NCBI RefSeq assembly: GCF_022513585.1
Contig: NZ_JAKWBF010000035.1
Coordinates: 1 to 52,349, forward strand
Reading direction: 5' to 3'
Origin: Gordonia gummivorans
GTDB lineage: Bacteria > Actinomycetota > Actinomycetes > Mycobacteriales > Mycobacteriaceae
DNA: 52,349 bases
Shown: positions 44,023 to 52,349 of the stretch, piece by piece
Position numbering within the stretch: position 1 is the first letter of the stretch
Layout of the letters: every line of letters begins with the position of its first letter
The notes under the pieces: model-generated
What the model saw: the letters and a program-made list of their open reading frames with translations, nothing else
The model's database searches: none
Told to the model about the DNA's origin: nothing
Position numbers and translations under genes: made by a program

Positions 44023-45510
44023 CTACCGATACTCGTAGGCGCTCAGCGGGAATCGCTCCATGTCGCGCAGGGTGCGCAGAGTCGAGGTGGGCCGAAGCAG
44101 CGTCGCCTCGCCGTGCTGGTTGAAGTAGTAGCTGCGTGAGGTCGCGCAGTTCCCGCTGTAGAACACCGACGACTGCAGGTTGTCGGTCATCGCGTCGAGG
44201 AATTCGGTGTTGGCAGCTTCGGTGACCTCGAAGGTGTCCGTGCCACGACGCCGCAGTTCACCGAAGAGCCGCTTGATGTGGCGCATCTGCCCTTCGATGG
44301 TGGTGAAGTACGAGAGCCCGCTGTAGGAGTAGGGACTGTTGAGGGACAAGAAGTTCGGGAACTTCGGTACGGTGATGCCCTCGTAGGCCTGAAAGCGGTT
44401 GTCCCGCCACCACTGTCCCAGATTGCGGTCCTCACGCCCGACTATCTCGAAAGCGGGGAAGTTGACGTCCCAGAGGTTGAATCCGGTCGCGAGCACCAGG
44501 GTGTCGATCGTGGTCTTCTTGCCTTCGGCGGTGACGATGCCGTCGGGCTCGACGCGGACGATCGACTCGGTCTGCAATGCCACGTTCGGCTTGTTGAACG
44601 ACGCGAAGTAGGTGTTGGAGAACGTCGGTCGCTTGCAACCGAAGTCGTAGTCGGGGGTGAGCCTTCGTCGTAGGTCCGGGTCGCGCACCTGCGCGCGAAG
44701 GTGCGCCTTGCCGAGCAGTGCGGCGAATCTGTTTCCGAGCTTGGCCTGCTTGAAATGCAGCACACCGAACACCATCAGCGCCTCCAACAGGGAGGTGTTG
44801 ACCATGCGAGCCGTCTTCTGCGTCAACGGTATCCGACGGAACAGGGAGCGAACGGCGGGTGGGATCGCGAAGTCGACCTTGGGTACCACCCAGATCGGCG
44901 TACGCTGGAAGACGGTGAGTTCGGTTGCCGTTCGGGCGATCTCGGGGATCAGCTGGACGGCCGTCGCACCAGTGCCGATGACCGCGGCACGTTCGCCGGT
45001 GAAGTCGTGGCCGTCCTCCCACGCGGTGGTGTGGATGATGCGTCCGGCGAAGCTGCCGATTCCCGGGAAGTCGGGGGTGTAGGGCTGGGACAGGAACCCG
45101 GTCGCGGTCACGAGATAGCGGGCGGTACGCGTCGGACCACTGTCGGTCGAGACCCGCCACAGGTGTTCGGCGTCGTCCCAGTGTGCGGTGGTCACCGTGG
45201 TGCCGAATTCCATGTGCCGCTTGAGGTCGTACTTGTCGGCGACGTGGTGGGCGTACTGCTTGAGCTCGGCGCCGGGAGCGAACAGGCGCGACCAGTCCGG
45301 GTTCGGTTCGAAGGAGAACGAGTACGTCACCGACGCGATGTCGACGGCCAGTCCGGGGTAGTGATTGACGTGCCACGTTCCACCCAGATCGTCCTCGCGC
45401 TCGAGGATCGCCAGGTTGTCGAGACCCTCGCGTTTGAGCGCTATGCCCGCGCCGATTCCGCCGAAACCGGCGCCGACGATGATCGCGTCATGATCCGGCT
45501 GGCCAGGCAT
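44023..45510 (-). CDS. Flavin monooxygenase, Baeyer-Villiger type
   Basis: A 495-residue FAD/NADPH enzyme. The FAD Rossmann loop GAGFGG is at 13-18, the Baeyer-Villiger fingerprint FxGxxxHxxxW is [11 protein letters not shown] at 154-164, and the NADPH loop GTGATAVQ is at 179-186. It should insert oxygen next to a carbonyl of a ketone or aldehyde. It is first in an operon with the alcohol dehydrogenase. AGGAGG precedes the ATG, and the palindrome GTTACT-n9-AGTAAC lies 25-45 bases upstream as a probable operator. No regulator gene is adjacent. Confidence 0.92.
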   Translation of the reverse strand: MPGQPDHDAIIVGAGFGGIGAGIALKREGLDNLAILEREDDLGGTWHVNHYPGLAVDIASVTYSFSFEPNPDWSRLFAPGAELKQYAHHVADKYDLKRHMEFGTTVTTAHWDDAEHLWRVSTDSGPTRTARYLVTATGFLSQPYTPDFPGIGSFAGRIIHTTAWEDGHDFTGERAAVIGTGATAVQLIPEIARTATELTVFQRTPIWVVPKVDFAIPPAVRSLFRRIPLTQKTARMVNTSLLEALMVFGVLHFKQAKLGNRFAALLGKAHLRAQVRDPDLRRRLTPDYDFGCKRPTFSNTYFASFNKPNVALQTESIVRVEPDGIVTAEGKKTTIDTLVLATGFNLWDVNFPAFEIVGREDRNLGQWWRDNRFQAYEGITVPKFPNFLSLNSPYSYSGLSYFTTIEGQMRHIKRLFGELRRRGTDTFEVTEAANTEFLDAMTDNLQSSVFYSGNCATSRSYYFNQHGEATLLRPTSTLRTLRDMERFPLSAYEYR

Positions 45511-45534
45511 CGCAGTCCTCCTGATCGACTATCC

Positions 45535-45555
45535 GTTACTCGACGACACAGTAAC
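45535..45555. promoter_or_regulatory. Candidate operator of the monooxygenase-dehydrogenase operon
   Basis: GTTACT (45535-45540) and AGTAAC (45550-45555) form a perfect inverted repeat with a nine-base spacer. It lies just upstream of the monooxygenase ribosome site, where a repressor would block transcription. Its size is typical of TetR-type operators; the regulator is not identified. Confidence 0.5.
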
Positions 45556-45601
45556 CCATGTCACGGATTCGGACCAGAGGGCACCTCGGCCACCCCGTCG
45601 G

Positions 45602-46795
45602 TCACGGGATCGGCGAACCGTCCCACAGCACGTCGAAGAACTGTGTGGCGACGAGTTCTTCGCGCTTGTTGCGGTCGATGCCCAACACCTTGCGATAGGC
45701 GAGGATGTGCTGCAACGACAACGCGGAATAGATCAGCGGCATATGGTCCTTGGCCTGGTCGTACACGCCGCTCGCGCCCTTGGCGGCGGCCAGGTTTCGT
45801 CGTAGATGCGAAGGGTGTTTGAGGGCGTCACGCAGGACCGCGGCCTTGATCATCTTCTTCCGCCCGGCGGGCACCACGACCAGGCCGCTGGGTGCGAACA
45901 GCGCGGTGTCGAACTCCTCGGATGTCGCCAGCGTGCAGCCCGCCGTCGGACGCGGATTGCACTCGACCATGTGGTGGACGCCGTCGTCGGTGACGAGGTA
46001 GTCGAAGCTGAGCTGGCCGTGCCAGTTCAGCTCGCGGGCGATTGTCTGCGCTGCGGCGAGCGATTCCGGCGAGTCGACGGACTCGAAGACGATGCCGCCG
46101 CGGTCATCGATGGTCAGCGGGTGTTCGTAGCAGGAATGCAAGACCACTTCGCCGTGGTGCACAACGCTCCAACTGCAGCGGTCGACGCCCTCCAGGTACT
46201 CCTGCACCAGCCATGGCTCGTCGGGCGTGGGTGTGACCTCGTCGATCGACGACTCACCCGCCAGCGGTCCGGTGTTGGTGAGCACGTCGAGGCCGCCGCG
46301 GCCGTAAGCCGCCCGCGCGAACCAGTGCGGCCACATCTGGGTGGCGGCGCGCAGTTCGTCACGCGTCGTCGCCGTCGCGGATTCGGCCGCCGACAACCCC
46401 AACTCCCGGCAGAACCGGGTGAACGCCACCTTGTCGTGCACCTTGGCCAAGGTGTCGAAGTCGGGGAAGAACAGTTCGAGGTGCTCGCCGCCCGCGTCGC
46501 GCAGCAGGTCACGATGCCGCGCGAGGTAGAACACCTCCTCGAACATCGGCAGCAGCCACGTGATGCGTTCGCGTCGGATCACCTCCATGACCGCCGCGAT
46601 GAACTCCGCGGTCCGCTGGGTGGGCGCCGGGACCACCACATGTCGGCTCGCACCGCGCGAGTGGCTGCCCGGGGACGCAGCGAAGGTGTCGGCCGCGGTG
46701 ACGTCCCGACCTGTCTCGCCGAGCTTGTGAATCTCGTCGACGGCGAACGGCATTCGCGACGTGGTCGCCAGGACCCTCGGGGCGGTGTCGGTCAT
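45602..46795 (-). CDS. ATP-grasp domain protein
   Basis: A 397-residue protein with an ATP-grasp fold: an N-terminal alpha/beta domain (RVLATTSRMPFAVDEIHKLGETGRD), an ATP-binding central part (WFARAAYGRGGLDVL; WLVQEYLEGVDRCSWSVV) and metal-binding residues in LSFDYLVTDDGVHHMVECNPRPTAGC. The NPR with preceding Glu is the usual magnesium site. It probably ligates a carboxylate to an amine or thiol, but no substrate is indicated. It is divergent from an MFS exporter gene with a 71-base gap, which suggests a make-and-export pair. Confidence 0.83.
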   Translation of the reverse strand: MTDTAPRVLATTSRMPFAVDEIHKLGETGRDVTAADTFAASPGSHSRGASRHVVVPAPTQRTAEFIAAVMEVIRRERITWLLPMFEEVFYLARHRDLLRDAGGEHLELFFPDFDTLAKVHDKVAFTRFCRELGLSAAESATATTRDELRAATQMWPHWFARAAYGRGGLDVLTNTGPLAGESSIDEVTPTPDEPWLVQEYLEGVDRCSWSVVHHGEVVLHSCYEHPLTIDDRGGIVFESVDSPESLAAAQTIARELNWHGQLSFDYLVTDDGVHHMVECNPRPTAGCTLATSEEFDTALFAPSGLVVVPAGRKKMIKAAVLRDALKHPSHLRRNLAAAKGASGVYDQAKDHMPLIYSALSLQHILAYRKVLGIDRNKREELVATQFFDVLWDGSPIP

Positions 46796-46866
46796 AAGCC
46801 CCGACGATATCGGACATCCGGAATACGACGAGGCCTGGAATACAACATGGCGTCCGGGGCTTGGAC

Positions 46867-48048
46867 ATGAGCATGCACACCTCCGGAGGGCTGGCCTTCT
46901 TCTCCGCGGTCTACGCGTTCGCGGTGGTCATGCTCGGCACCACCCTGCCGACCCCGCTGTACGCGATCTACGCCGGCGAGATGGGTTTCGGCGTCACCAC
47001 CACGACGGTCATCTTCGCGGTCTACGCCGCCGGAGTCATCGCCGCGCTCATCGGATTCGGACGGTGGTCCGACGTCGTCGGACGTCGGCCGCTGCTCATC
47101 GCCGGCGCCCTGCTGTCCGCGGCAAGTGCGGTGGTCTTCCTGACCGCCGGACCGGAGTGGCAGTTGATCCTCGGGCGGGTGCTGTCGGGCCTGTCGGCCG
47201 GCATCTTCACCGGCACCGCGACCGCAGCAGTCATCGAACTCGCCCCGCCGTCGTGGCAGCAACGAGCGCCCGCGGTTGCGACCGCGGCCAATATCGGTGG
47301 CCTCGGGCTGGGTCCGGTGGTGGCCGGCGTGCTCGCCGAATGGGGTCCGGCGCCGCTGCGGACGCCGTTCCTGCTCGATCTGGCGCTGCTTGCGGTCGCC
47401 TTCGTCGGAGTGTGGTTCATCCCCGAACCGGTCGTCGTGCGCCCGGGTGCTCGGCTGTCGGTGCAACGGTTGTCGGTCCCAGCAGAGGTCCGCACGGTGT
47501 TCACCCGCGCGGCGATCGCGGCCTTCGCCGGTTTCGCGGTCATGGGCACCTTCACCGGTGTGACGCCCTCGTTCATCTCGCACATCATCGGCATCGACAG
47601 TCACGCGGTGGCCGGCGGTGTGGTCGCGCTGTTGTTCTTGTCGTCGGCGCTCACCCAGATCGTCGGACGCGGCATCCCCACCGAGTCGGCGCTCGTCGCC
47701 GGGTGCGCGACGCTGGTGGTCGGCATGGGAGTCATGGTCGGCGGTCTCCTCGCCGCGTCGATGACACTGCTCGTCCTCGGCGCGATCGTGTGTGGCATCG
47801 GGCAGGGGTTGTCGTTCAGCAAGGGTCTGGCCGCGGTGGTCGCCGCGAGCCCGGTCCATCGTCGGGCCGAGGTGACGTCCACGTACTTCGTTGTCGCCTA
47901 TGTCGCCATCTCGATCCCCATCGTCGGCCAGGGCATCGCCGCCGCCCACTGGGGTCTGCGCAGCGTCGGCGTGGTGTTCAACATCGGTGTCGCGGTTCTC
48001 GCACTCGTCGCGCTGGCTTTGACCGTCGTCGAGTTCCGGCGCCGGTAA
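46867..48048 (+). CDS. MFS transporter (drug/metabolite exporter-like)
   Basis: A 393-residue major facilitator with 12 hydrophobic segments. It has FGRWSDVVGRRPLLIAGALL at the loop 2/3 position and motif-C-like GLGLGPVVAGVLAE in helix 5, which is characteristic of drug:proton antiporters. The ATG at 46867 was preferred to a TTG six bases upstream. It is divergent from the ATP-grasp gene and ends ten bases before the convergent malQ. Confidence 0.87.
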   Translation: MSMHTSGGLAFFSAVYAFAVVMLGTTLPTPLYAIYAGEMGFGVTTTTVIFAVYAAGVIAALIGFGRWSDVVGRRPLLIAGALLSAASAVVFLTAGPEWQLILGRVLSGLSAGIFTGTATAAVIELAPPSWQQRAPAVATAANIGGLGLGPVVAGVLAEWGPAPLRTPFLLDLALLAVAFVGVWFIPEPVVVRPGARLSVQRLSVPAEVRTVFTRAAIAAFAGFAVMGTFTGVTPSFISHIIGIDSHAVAGGVVALLFLSSALTQIVGRGIPTESALVAGCATLVVGMGVMVGGLLAASMTLLVLGAIVCGIGQGLSFSKGLAAVVAASPVHRRAEVTSTYFVVAYVAISIPIVGQGIAAAHWGLRSVGVVFNIGVAVLALVALALTVVEFRRR

Positions 48049-48058
48049 CGACGCACCG

Positions 48059-50182
48059 TCAGCGTCCGACGCCGGCCTTCTCCAAAGCGGTCACCAACGA
48101 ACGGAACCGCGAATTGCTGATGAGGTCTTCCACCAGGACAACCTTGCCCTCGTCGTCGGCGAGCGGAATGCACCAGTTGGGGTACTGCGTGGCATCGGTA
48201 CCCGGTTGATTCTGAATCCGTCTCTCCCCCACGGCATCCACCAGTGCGACCGACAACAGCACCGACGGGCTCGCGGCAATCAGCGCGTAGAGCGCATTGA
48301 TGGTTGCCGGATCGGTGACGGGAACTGCCGGATCGAGCAACCCGCGCGCACGCGCCAGCTCGAGAATCGCAGTGCGGTCACGCTCGTCCCGCACGCGTTC
48401 GGATTCCTCGTCCGTCTCCAGAAGGCCCAGCCGAGAACGTAATTCGATGTGATCGCCGGCGAGATAACCCGCCGTGGGCGGGAGGTCGTGAGTGGTGACC
48501 GACGTCAGGCACAGTTCCCGGTACTCCTCCGGCGGAATCGGGGCGTACGGCCCGTGCTCGAACCACAGGATCGATGTGCCCAGGACGCCCCGCTCGGCCA
48601 GCGTCTCCTGCACCGAACGCTCGAACACGCCGAGGTCCTCACCGATGACGACGGCGTCGGCACGCTGCGCCTCGAGCGCGAGGATGCCGATCAGTGCGTC
48701 GTGGTCGTAGTGCACATAGGTGCCCGCCGACGGCCGATCACCGTCGGGAATCCACCACAGCCGGAACAGGCCCAAGATGTGGTCGACGCGCAGTCCGCCG
48801 GCATGGCGCAACACGGTCCGCAGCATGTCTCGATACGGTTCGTAGCCCGCCTCGGCGAGCCGCCGCGGATGCCACGGCGGCTGATCCCACCCCTGGCCCT
48901 GCTGATTGAATCCGTCGGGCGGAGCCCCGACCGTCGCGCCAGTGGCCAGCACGTCGCCGAGCATCCAGGCGTCGGCGCTGTGGCGTGCGACCCCGACGGC
49001 GAGGTCGGCGACCACCCCGATACTCATCCCCGACGAGATCGCGGCGTGTTGCGCGGCCGCGAGCTGGTCGTCGCAGATCCACTGCAGCCACATGTAGAAA
49101 TCAATGCGGCGCTTGAGCTTTTCGCGCTTCGCCTTCACATATTCCTTGTCGCGCAACTGTTTGCGCCACCGAGGATTGTCCTCGGGATAGCGCTCGGCAA
49201 ACGCGCACCAAGTAGCGAACCGCTTGAGCCCCTTGCCCTCCCGTTCCCGGAACGCGCGGAACGCGGCCCGCCTGCGCCCGCCGAGCGGCACTGCGTAGAT
49301 GAGTTCGAGCGCTTCCATCTTGGCGCGGTAGGACTTGTCGCGTTTGATCTTGTCGGCCGAGAGATCCTCGGCGAAGAACGCCCGTTCGAGCTCCGCGATC
49401 CACCTCCGATGCTTCTTCCGGAGCCCCGCGATCTCCGGGATGTCGGTGACGCGGATGTAGAGCGGATTGACGAACCGGCGAGTGGTCGGCAGGTACGGCG
49501 AGTTCTCCAGCGGCGGCTGCGGCTGCGCGGCATGCAATGGGTTGACCTGAACGAAGTCGGCACCGTAGCTGCTGGCCGCGACCTCGCAGATGCCGGCGAG
49601 ATCGGCGAAGTCTCCGACACCCCACGAACTCGCCGACCGCACCGAGTACAGCTGCACCGCGAGACCCCATCGCTGATGGCCGAGCAGTCGGTCGGCGGTG
49701 GCGAGGCGGCGCGGCGTCACGATGAGCGAGCAGCTCGCAGCCTCGGTGCTGCTCGGATTGAGTGCCTTGATCCGGTGATATCCCGGCTCGAGATCGCCGG
49801 GCACCGCAAAGGTCGCGCGGCCGACGAGTGCGCCGTCGATCTCGCGGGGATTCACCCAGATGTCGAGTTGCTCGGGAACTCGTTGCTCACCGGACTCGGT
49901 GGTGACGTGTACCTGGACCGGATCCCCATGCGGCACATGCACACAGAACGTGCCGCCGCCCTCGACGACCACGACGACCGGCGGCAGGAACTCCCGCCAC
50001 TCCCGCTCATCGATCGCCACCAGCGCGGCCTCGATCGCCGTTGGGCTTTCGGCGTCGACGCCGAGAGCACGAAGCGTCGACACCAGGGTCCGCTCGCTGA
50101 CGTCATGCGTCTGCTCGTCCCAGCCGACGTATTCGGTGGCAATGCCCCAACGATGGGCCAGTTCGATCAGCCGCTCATCCAC
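48059..50182 (-). CDS. malQ: 4-alpha-glucanotransferase MalQ (GH77)
   Basis: A 707-residue amylomaltase that transfers alpha-1,4-glucan segments between maltodextrins. The N-terminal about 160 residues are the accessory domains found in long actinobacterial MalQ. The catalytic barrel starts with WGLAVQLYSVRSASSWGVGDF. The nucleophile is Asp467 in GGLRVDHILGLFRLWW and the acid/base Glu515 is in VVIGEDLG. The late loop TSVTTHDLPPTAGY is also conserved. The protein has one basic helical insertion at about 345-360 (KAKREKLKRR). It is not near other glycogen genes here. The start ATG at 50182 lies 76 bases from the divergent hydrolase gene. Confidence 0.95.
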   Translation of the reverse strand: MDERLIELAHRWGIATEYVGWDEQTHDVSERTLVSTLRALGVDAESPTAIEAALVAIDEREWREFLPPVVVVVEGGGTFCVHVPHGDPVQVHVTTESGEQRVPEQLDIWVNPREIDGALVGRATFAVPGDLEPGYHRIKALNPSSTEAASCSLIVTPRRLATADRLLGHQRWGLAVQLYSVRSASSWGVGDFADLAGICEVAASSYGADFVQVNPLHAAQPQPPLENSPYLPTTRRFVNPLYIRVTDIPEIAGLRKKHRRWIAELERAFFAEDLSADKIKRDKSYRAKMEALELIYAVPLGGRRRAAFRAFREREGKGLKRFATWCAFAERYPEDNPRWRKQLRDKEYVKAKREKLKRRIDFYMWLQWICDDQLAAAQHAAISSGMSIGVVADLAVGVARHSADAWMLGDVLATGATVGAPPDGFNQQGQGWDQPPWHPRRLAEAGYEPYRDMLRTVLRHAGGLRVDHILGLFRLWWIPDGDRPSAGTYVHYDHDALIGILALEAQRADAVVIGEDLGVFERSVQETLAERGVLGTSILWFEHGPYAPIPPEEYRELCLTSVTTHDLPPTAGYLAGDHIELRSRLGLLETDEESERVRDERDRTAILELARARGLLDPAVPVTDPATINALYALIAASPSVLLSVALVDAVGERRIQNQPGTDATQYPNWCIPLADDEGKVVLVEDLISNSRFRSLVTALEKAGVGR

Positions 50183-50258
50183 GTCAGCATCGTCTCAGGA
50201 TTTCGGTGGATCCGCGCGACTTGCCATCGAGTCGAGATATCTGGGTCACACTGGATTC

Positions 50259-50900
50259 ATGGCCGATTCACTGACGCTCAATCCCGCGACCACCGCCCTG
50301 GTCCTCATCGAATACCAGAACGAATTCACCAGCGACGGCGGCGTTCTGCACGACGCGGTCGCCGAGGTGATGGACAAGACCGGCATGCTCGCCAACACCG
50401 TTTCCCTCGTGGACAGGGCCCGGTCGGCGGGTGTCACGATCATGCACGTTCCGATCACCTTTGCCCCCGGCTATGGCGAACTGACGCGCCATCCGTACGG
50501 AATCCTCAAGGGCGTCGTCGACGGCAACGCTTTCGTGAAGGGCACCTGGGGAGCCGCGATCGTCGACGATCTCACACCCGCGGACGGCGACATCCTCGTC
50601 GAGGGCAAGCGCGGCCTCGACACCTTCGCCAGCACCAATCTGGACTTCATCCTGCGCAGCAAGGGCATCGACACCATCATCCTGGGCGGATTCCTCACCA
50701 ACTGCTGTGTCGAATCGACGATGCGCACCGGCTACGAGAACGGCTACCGCGTGCTCACGCTGACCGATTGCACGGCGGCGACATCGGTGGCCGAGCACGA
50801 CAACGCGATCAGCTTCGACTACCCGATGTTCTCCGAACCGGTCGAATCGGCGCAGGTGGCCGATGCCCTCGGACGCACACCGGTGGTCACTCACCAGTGA
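50259..50900 (+). CDS. Isochorismatase-like cysteine hydrolase
   Basis: A 213-residue protein of the isochorismatase/nicotinamidase superfamily. Catalytic candidates are Lys117 (VEGKRGLD) and Cys150 (LTNCCVEST), with the nearby cis-peptide region GGFLTN. The usual first acid (Asp in the IDxQN motif) is Glu18 in LIEYQNEF, a variant found in one branch of these hydrolases. The substrate may be an amide or enol ether and is not predictable. Its last 14 bases overlap the end of the convergent SnoaL-like gene. Confidence 0.9.
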   Translation: MADSLTLNPATTALVLIEYQNEFTSDGGVLHDAVAEVMDKTGMLANTVSLVDRARSAGVTIMHVPITFAPGYGELTRHPYGILKGVVDGNAFVKGTWGAAIVDDLTPADGDILVEGKRGLDTFASTNLDFILRSKGIDTIILGGFLTNCCVESTMRTGYENGYRVLTLTDCTAATSVAEHDNAISFDYPMFSEPVESAQVADALGRTPVVTHQ

Positions 50901-51435
50901 CCGACGCCGACCGCGCGACGCGTCGGGCACGCCTGGTCGCCAGGTAGCAGCGCCAGAGGAACCAGGGACTGGGCGGAACCCAGCCGAGTTGCATCGCCAT
51001 TCCCTGGTCATCTCGAACAGCCCAGTGCTCGACGACGAGACCGTCGACGACGCGCTGGAAGTGAGCCTGCCGCACGGTGAATGACGCACCGGTCGGCGCG
51101 AAGGCGCGTTCGACAGTGCCCTCCGGTGTCCAGACGACGAAGTCCCCGGTCTGCCGCCCGGACATGGTGCCGTGGATGACGACGAGATCGCCCTCGACGA
51201 CCGAGTTCTCGGTGGTCCACGCGAGATCGCTGAATCCTGCGCGCAGCCACTCCCCGGTTGCGAAGAACGCAACCGGGCCGGTCCCTCGGGTCGCCGGCGG
51301 TTCCGCGATCGCCTCGCGATTGACGGCGTCGGGGTGGTTGATCTCGGCGAGGTCGGCGATCGAACCCCAGAGTACGGCGTGGATCGCACGTTCGGCGAGA
51401 TGCGCGAGATCGGCATGAGTCAGGGTGGCGGACAT
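50887..51435 (-). CDS. SnoaL-like / NTF2-fold ester cyclase family protein
   Basis: A 182-residue protein with a SnoaL-like NTF2 fold: DLAEINHPDAVNREA, a strand pair with VIHGTMSGRQTGDF, and FTVRQAHFQRVVDGLVVEHWAVRDDQGMAMQLGW. It resembles the SnoaL-like ester cyclase family, often of unknown substrate. The C-terminus ends in an unusual Arg-rich tail (RRARRVARSASV). It is divergent from a tetR gene with two palindromic sites in the 88-base gap, so it is probably controlled by that regulator. Confidence 0.85.
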   Translation of the reverse strand: MSATLTHADLAHLAERAIHAVLWGSIADLAEINHPDAVNREAIAEPPATRGTGPVAFFATGEWLRAGFSDLAWTTENSVVEGDLVVIHGTMSGRQTGDFVVWTPEGTVERAFAPTGASFTVRQAHFQRVVDGLVVEHWAVRDDQGMAMQLGWVPPSPWFLWRCYLATRRARRVARSASVTGE

Positions 51436-51449
51436 GATGAAACCTTTCG

Positions 51450-51487
51450 ATACAGTGAACTGGATTTAATTACTACAGTAAACTGTA
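51450..51487. promoter_or_regulatory. Two TetR-type operators in the SnoaL-like/tetR gap
   Basis: Site 1 ATACAGT-GA-ACTGGAT (51450-51465, one mismatch) and site 2 TACAGT-AA-ACTGTA (51474-51487, perfect) share the ACAGT-n2-ACTG core. Their centres are 23 bases apart, close to two helical turns. This fits cooperative binding of the adjacent TetR protein to its own divergent promoter. Confidence 0.7.
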
Positions 51488-51523
51488 TCCAAATCTCGCA
51501 CAACCCTTTGACGAGGAGAACAT

Positions 51524-52144
51524 GTGGCCTACGACAACAGCTCGCGAACCGAAGCGGCTCGCGCAACACGCGCACGCGTGCTCACCGCCGCCCGAACGTC
51601 GTTCCTCGACAACGGGTTCGGCGGCACCACGATCCGGCACGTCGCACACGAAGCCCAGGTGTCGCAGGAGACGATCTACAAATCCTTCGCCGGCAAGGCC
51701 GGACTACTCAAGGCGGTCTACGACACCGCACTCGTGGGCGACGACGAGGACGTGCCGCTCGCACAACGACCCGAGGCCCTCGCCGTCTTCAACGCGACGA
51801 GTCCCGACGAGATGGTCCTCGCCTACGCAAAGCTCGCGCAAAGCATCGGAACTCGCATCGACCCCCTCCTCCGCGTCGTCCTGAGCGCACGCGACACCGA
51901 CGCCGCGCTCTCCTCATTTGCCCACACTATCGATCAGGAACGGCGCAACGGTAGCGCGATGTGGGTGCAGACGTTGCACGAGAAGGGTTGGCTACGAGCC
52001 GATCTCGACGTCGAGAAGGCCACCGACATCCTGTGGGTGCTGAATTCCAACGAGCCGCGCTGGCTACTGCGTGATCGAGGCTGGACCGCCGATGACATCG
52101 CCACCTGGCTGGCCGACATGCTGTGTCATGCGCTGTTGCCCTGA
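51524..52144 (+). CDS. TetR family transcriptional regulator
   Basis: A 206-residue regulator. The N-terminal DNA-binding part is VLTAARTSFLDNGFGGTTIRHVAHEAQVSQ then ETIYKSFAGKAGLLKAVYD, a typical TetR helix-turn-helix. The GTG at 51524 has GAGGAG five bases upstream; an overlapping ATG at 51522 reads another frame. It is divergent from the SnoaL-like gene and probably represses both through the paired ACAGT-n2-ACTG sites. The effector is unknown. A hairpin (52155-52179) follows the stop codon. Confidence 0.9.
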   Translation: MAYDNSSRTEAARATRARVLTAARTSFLDNGFGGTTIRHVAHEAQVSQETIYKSFAGKAGLLKAVYDTALVGDDEDVPLAQRPEALAVFNATSPDEMVLAYAKLAQSIGTRIDPLLRVVLSARDTDAALSSFAHTIDQERRNGSAMWVQTLHEKGWLRADLDVEKATDILWVLNSNEPRWLLRDRGWTADDIATWLADMLCHALLP

Positions 52145-52154
52145 ACCACACATG

Positions 52155-52179
52155 CGGCCGGTGCCCCTACTACCGGCCG
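52155..52179 (+). terminator. Hairpin downstream of the tetR gene
   Basis: CGGCCGGT (52155-52162) pairs with ACCGGCCG (52172-52179) around a nine-base loop. It starts ten bases after the tetR stop. No T-run follows, so factor-independent termination is uncertain. Confidence 0.45.
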
Positions 52180-52183
52180 ACGT

Positions 52184-52216
52184 GAGCCTCGAAGCCCCAC
52201 CGGCTCAGGGAGCGGG
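52184..52216. repeat. Dispersed intergenic repeat, partial copy C
   Basis: GAGCCTCGAAGCCC at 52184-52197 is identical to 8106-8119, and CTCAGGGAGCGG recurs nearby as in copy B. Only the outer parts of the repeat are present, which suggests internal deletion or a half-unit. Confidence 0.5.
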
Positions 52217-52253
52217 CGGCGGCGACGCATTGGTGCCGGTCGGACACCAAAAG

Positions 52254-52345
52254 TAGGGGAAGAACTTCTTCCCCTACCCTTGGAGTCCTCCCCACGAGTT
52301 TTCGCGGGGACGACTTGGAATTTGGGGGAAGAAGTTCTTCCCCTA
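52254..52345. repeat. Structured intergenic repeat, copy 2 (TAGGGG...CCCCTA)
   Basis: A 92-base element aligned end to end with 18609-18701. Its first 23 bases form a perfect palindrome around one central base (TAGGGGAAGAA-C-TTCTTCCCCTA), and a second GGGGAAGAA-G-TTCTTCCCC palindrome lies at its right end. The window ends four bases later, so its right flank and the next gene are unseen. Confidence 0.75.
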
Positions 52346-52349
52346 GATT

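Overview
The window is high-GC DNA from an actinobacterium of the order Mycobacteriales. Gene order follows the Mycobacterium tuberculosis Rv3194c-Rv3226c block closely: PDZ/Lon-like protease, whiB7, uvrD2, mycoredoxin, nudC, a K+ channel, adnB, adnA, lipV, an alkyltransferase-like gene, moeZ, a DUF3152 gene, TetR, TB9.4, rhlE, a ParA-like gene, whiB1, pdtaS, TB7.3, rshA, sigH and an SRAP gene. Inserted accessory genes, frequent GTG starts and intergenic repeats suggest Gordonia or a near relative. The genus is my inference; I could run no search.

Layout. 1-5.0 kb: Lon-like protease, zincin-like protein, then an E1-like protein overlapping an ABC1-family kinase. 5.0-17.4 kb: a minus-strand run of stress and DNA-repair genes (adnA, adnB, K+ channel, nudC, mrx1, uvrD2), ending in whiB7 with a long attenuator-type leader. 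17.4-18.8 kb: lipV, an ATL gene and a repeat-rich gap. 18.8-25.3 kb: a nitrite assimilation cluster on the minus strand (narK, nirB, nirD, a uroporphyrinogen-III synthase/regulator fusion, sirohydrochlorin chelatase), which M. tuberculosis keeps elsewhere (Rv0252-Rv0261c region). 25.5-39.6 kb: APH-like protein, MoeZ, DUF3152, TetR, DUF3107, ferritin-like protein, RhlE, a beta-propeller membrane protein, ParA-like ATPase, membrane protein, diacylglycerol kinase-like protein, MFS transporter, WhiB1, PdtaS and a biotinyl-domain protein. 39.7-41.7 kb: a 24-residue gene resembling ribosomal protein bL37, then rshA, sigH and ybaK. 41.7-52.3 kb: SRAP protein, SRPBCC protein, a Baeyer-Villiger-type monooxygenase/alcohol dehydrogenase pair, ATP-grasp protein, MFS transporter, MalQ, cysteine hydrolase, and a SnoaL-like/TetR divergent pair.

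The strongest regulatory readings are: (i) the whiB7 leader, with an AT-rich element at its -35, an 83-codon upstream ORF and a perfect intrinsic terminator; (ii) sigH, with a GGAAC-n18-GTT promoter upstream of an in-frame 55-codon N-terminal extension, and a second GGAAC-n18-GTT promoter in front of the mycoredoxin gene, which ties two redox loci 32 kb apart into one regulon; (iii) a CRP-type site upstream of whiB1.

The strongest unexplained signals are a 92-93 bp structured repeat present twice, tandem and inverted GTTGACCGTGC repeats that contain the stop codons of two convergent genes, and a perfect 24-bp-stem hairpin after the SRAP gene.
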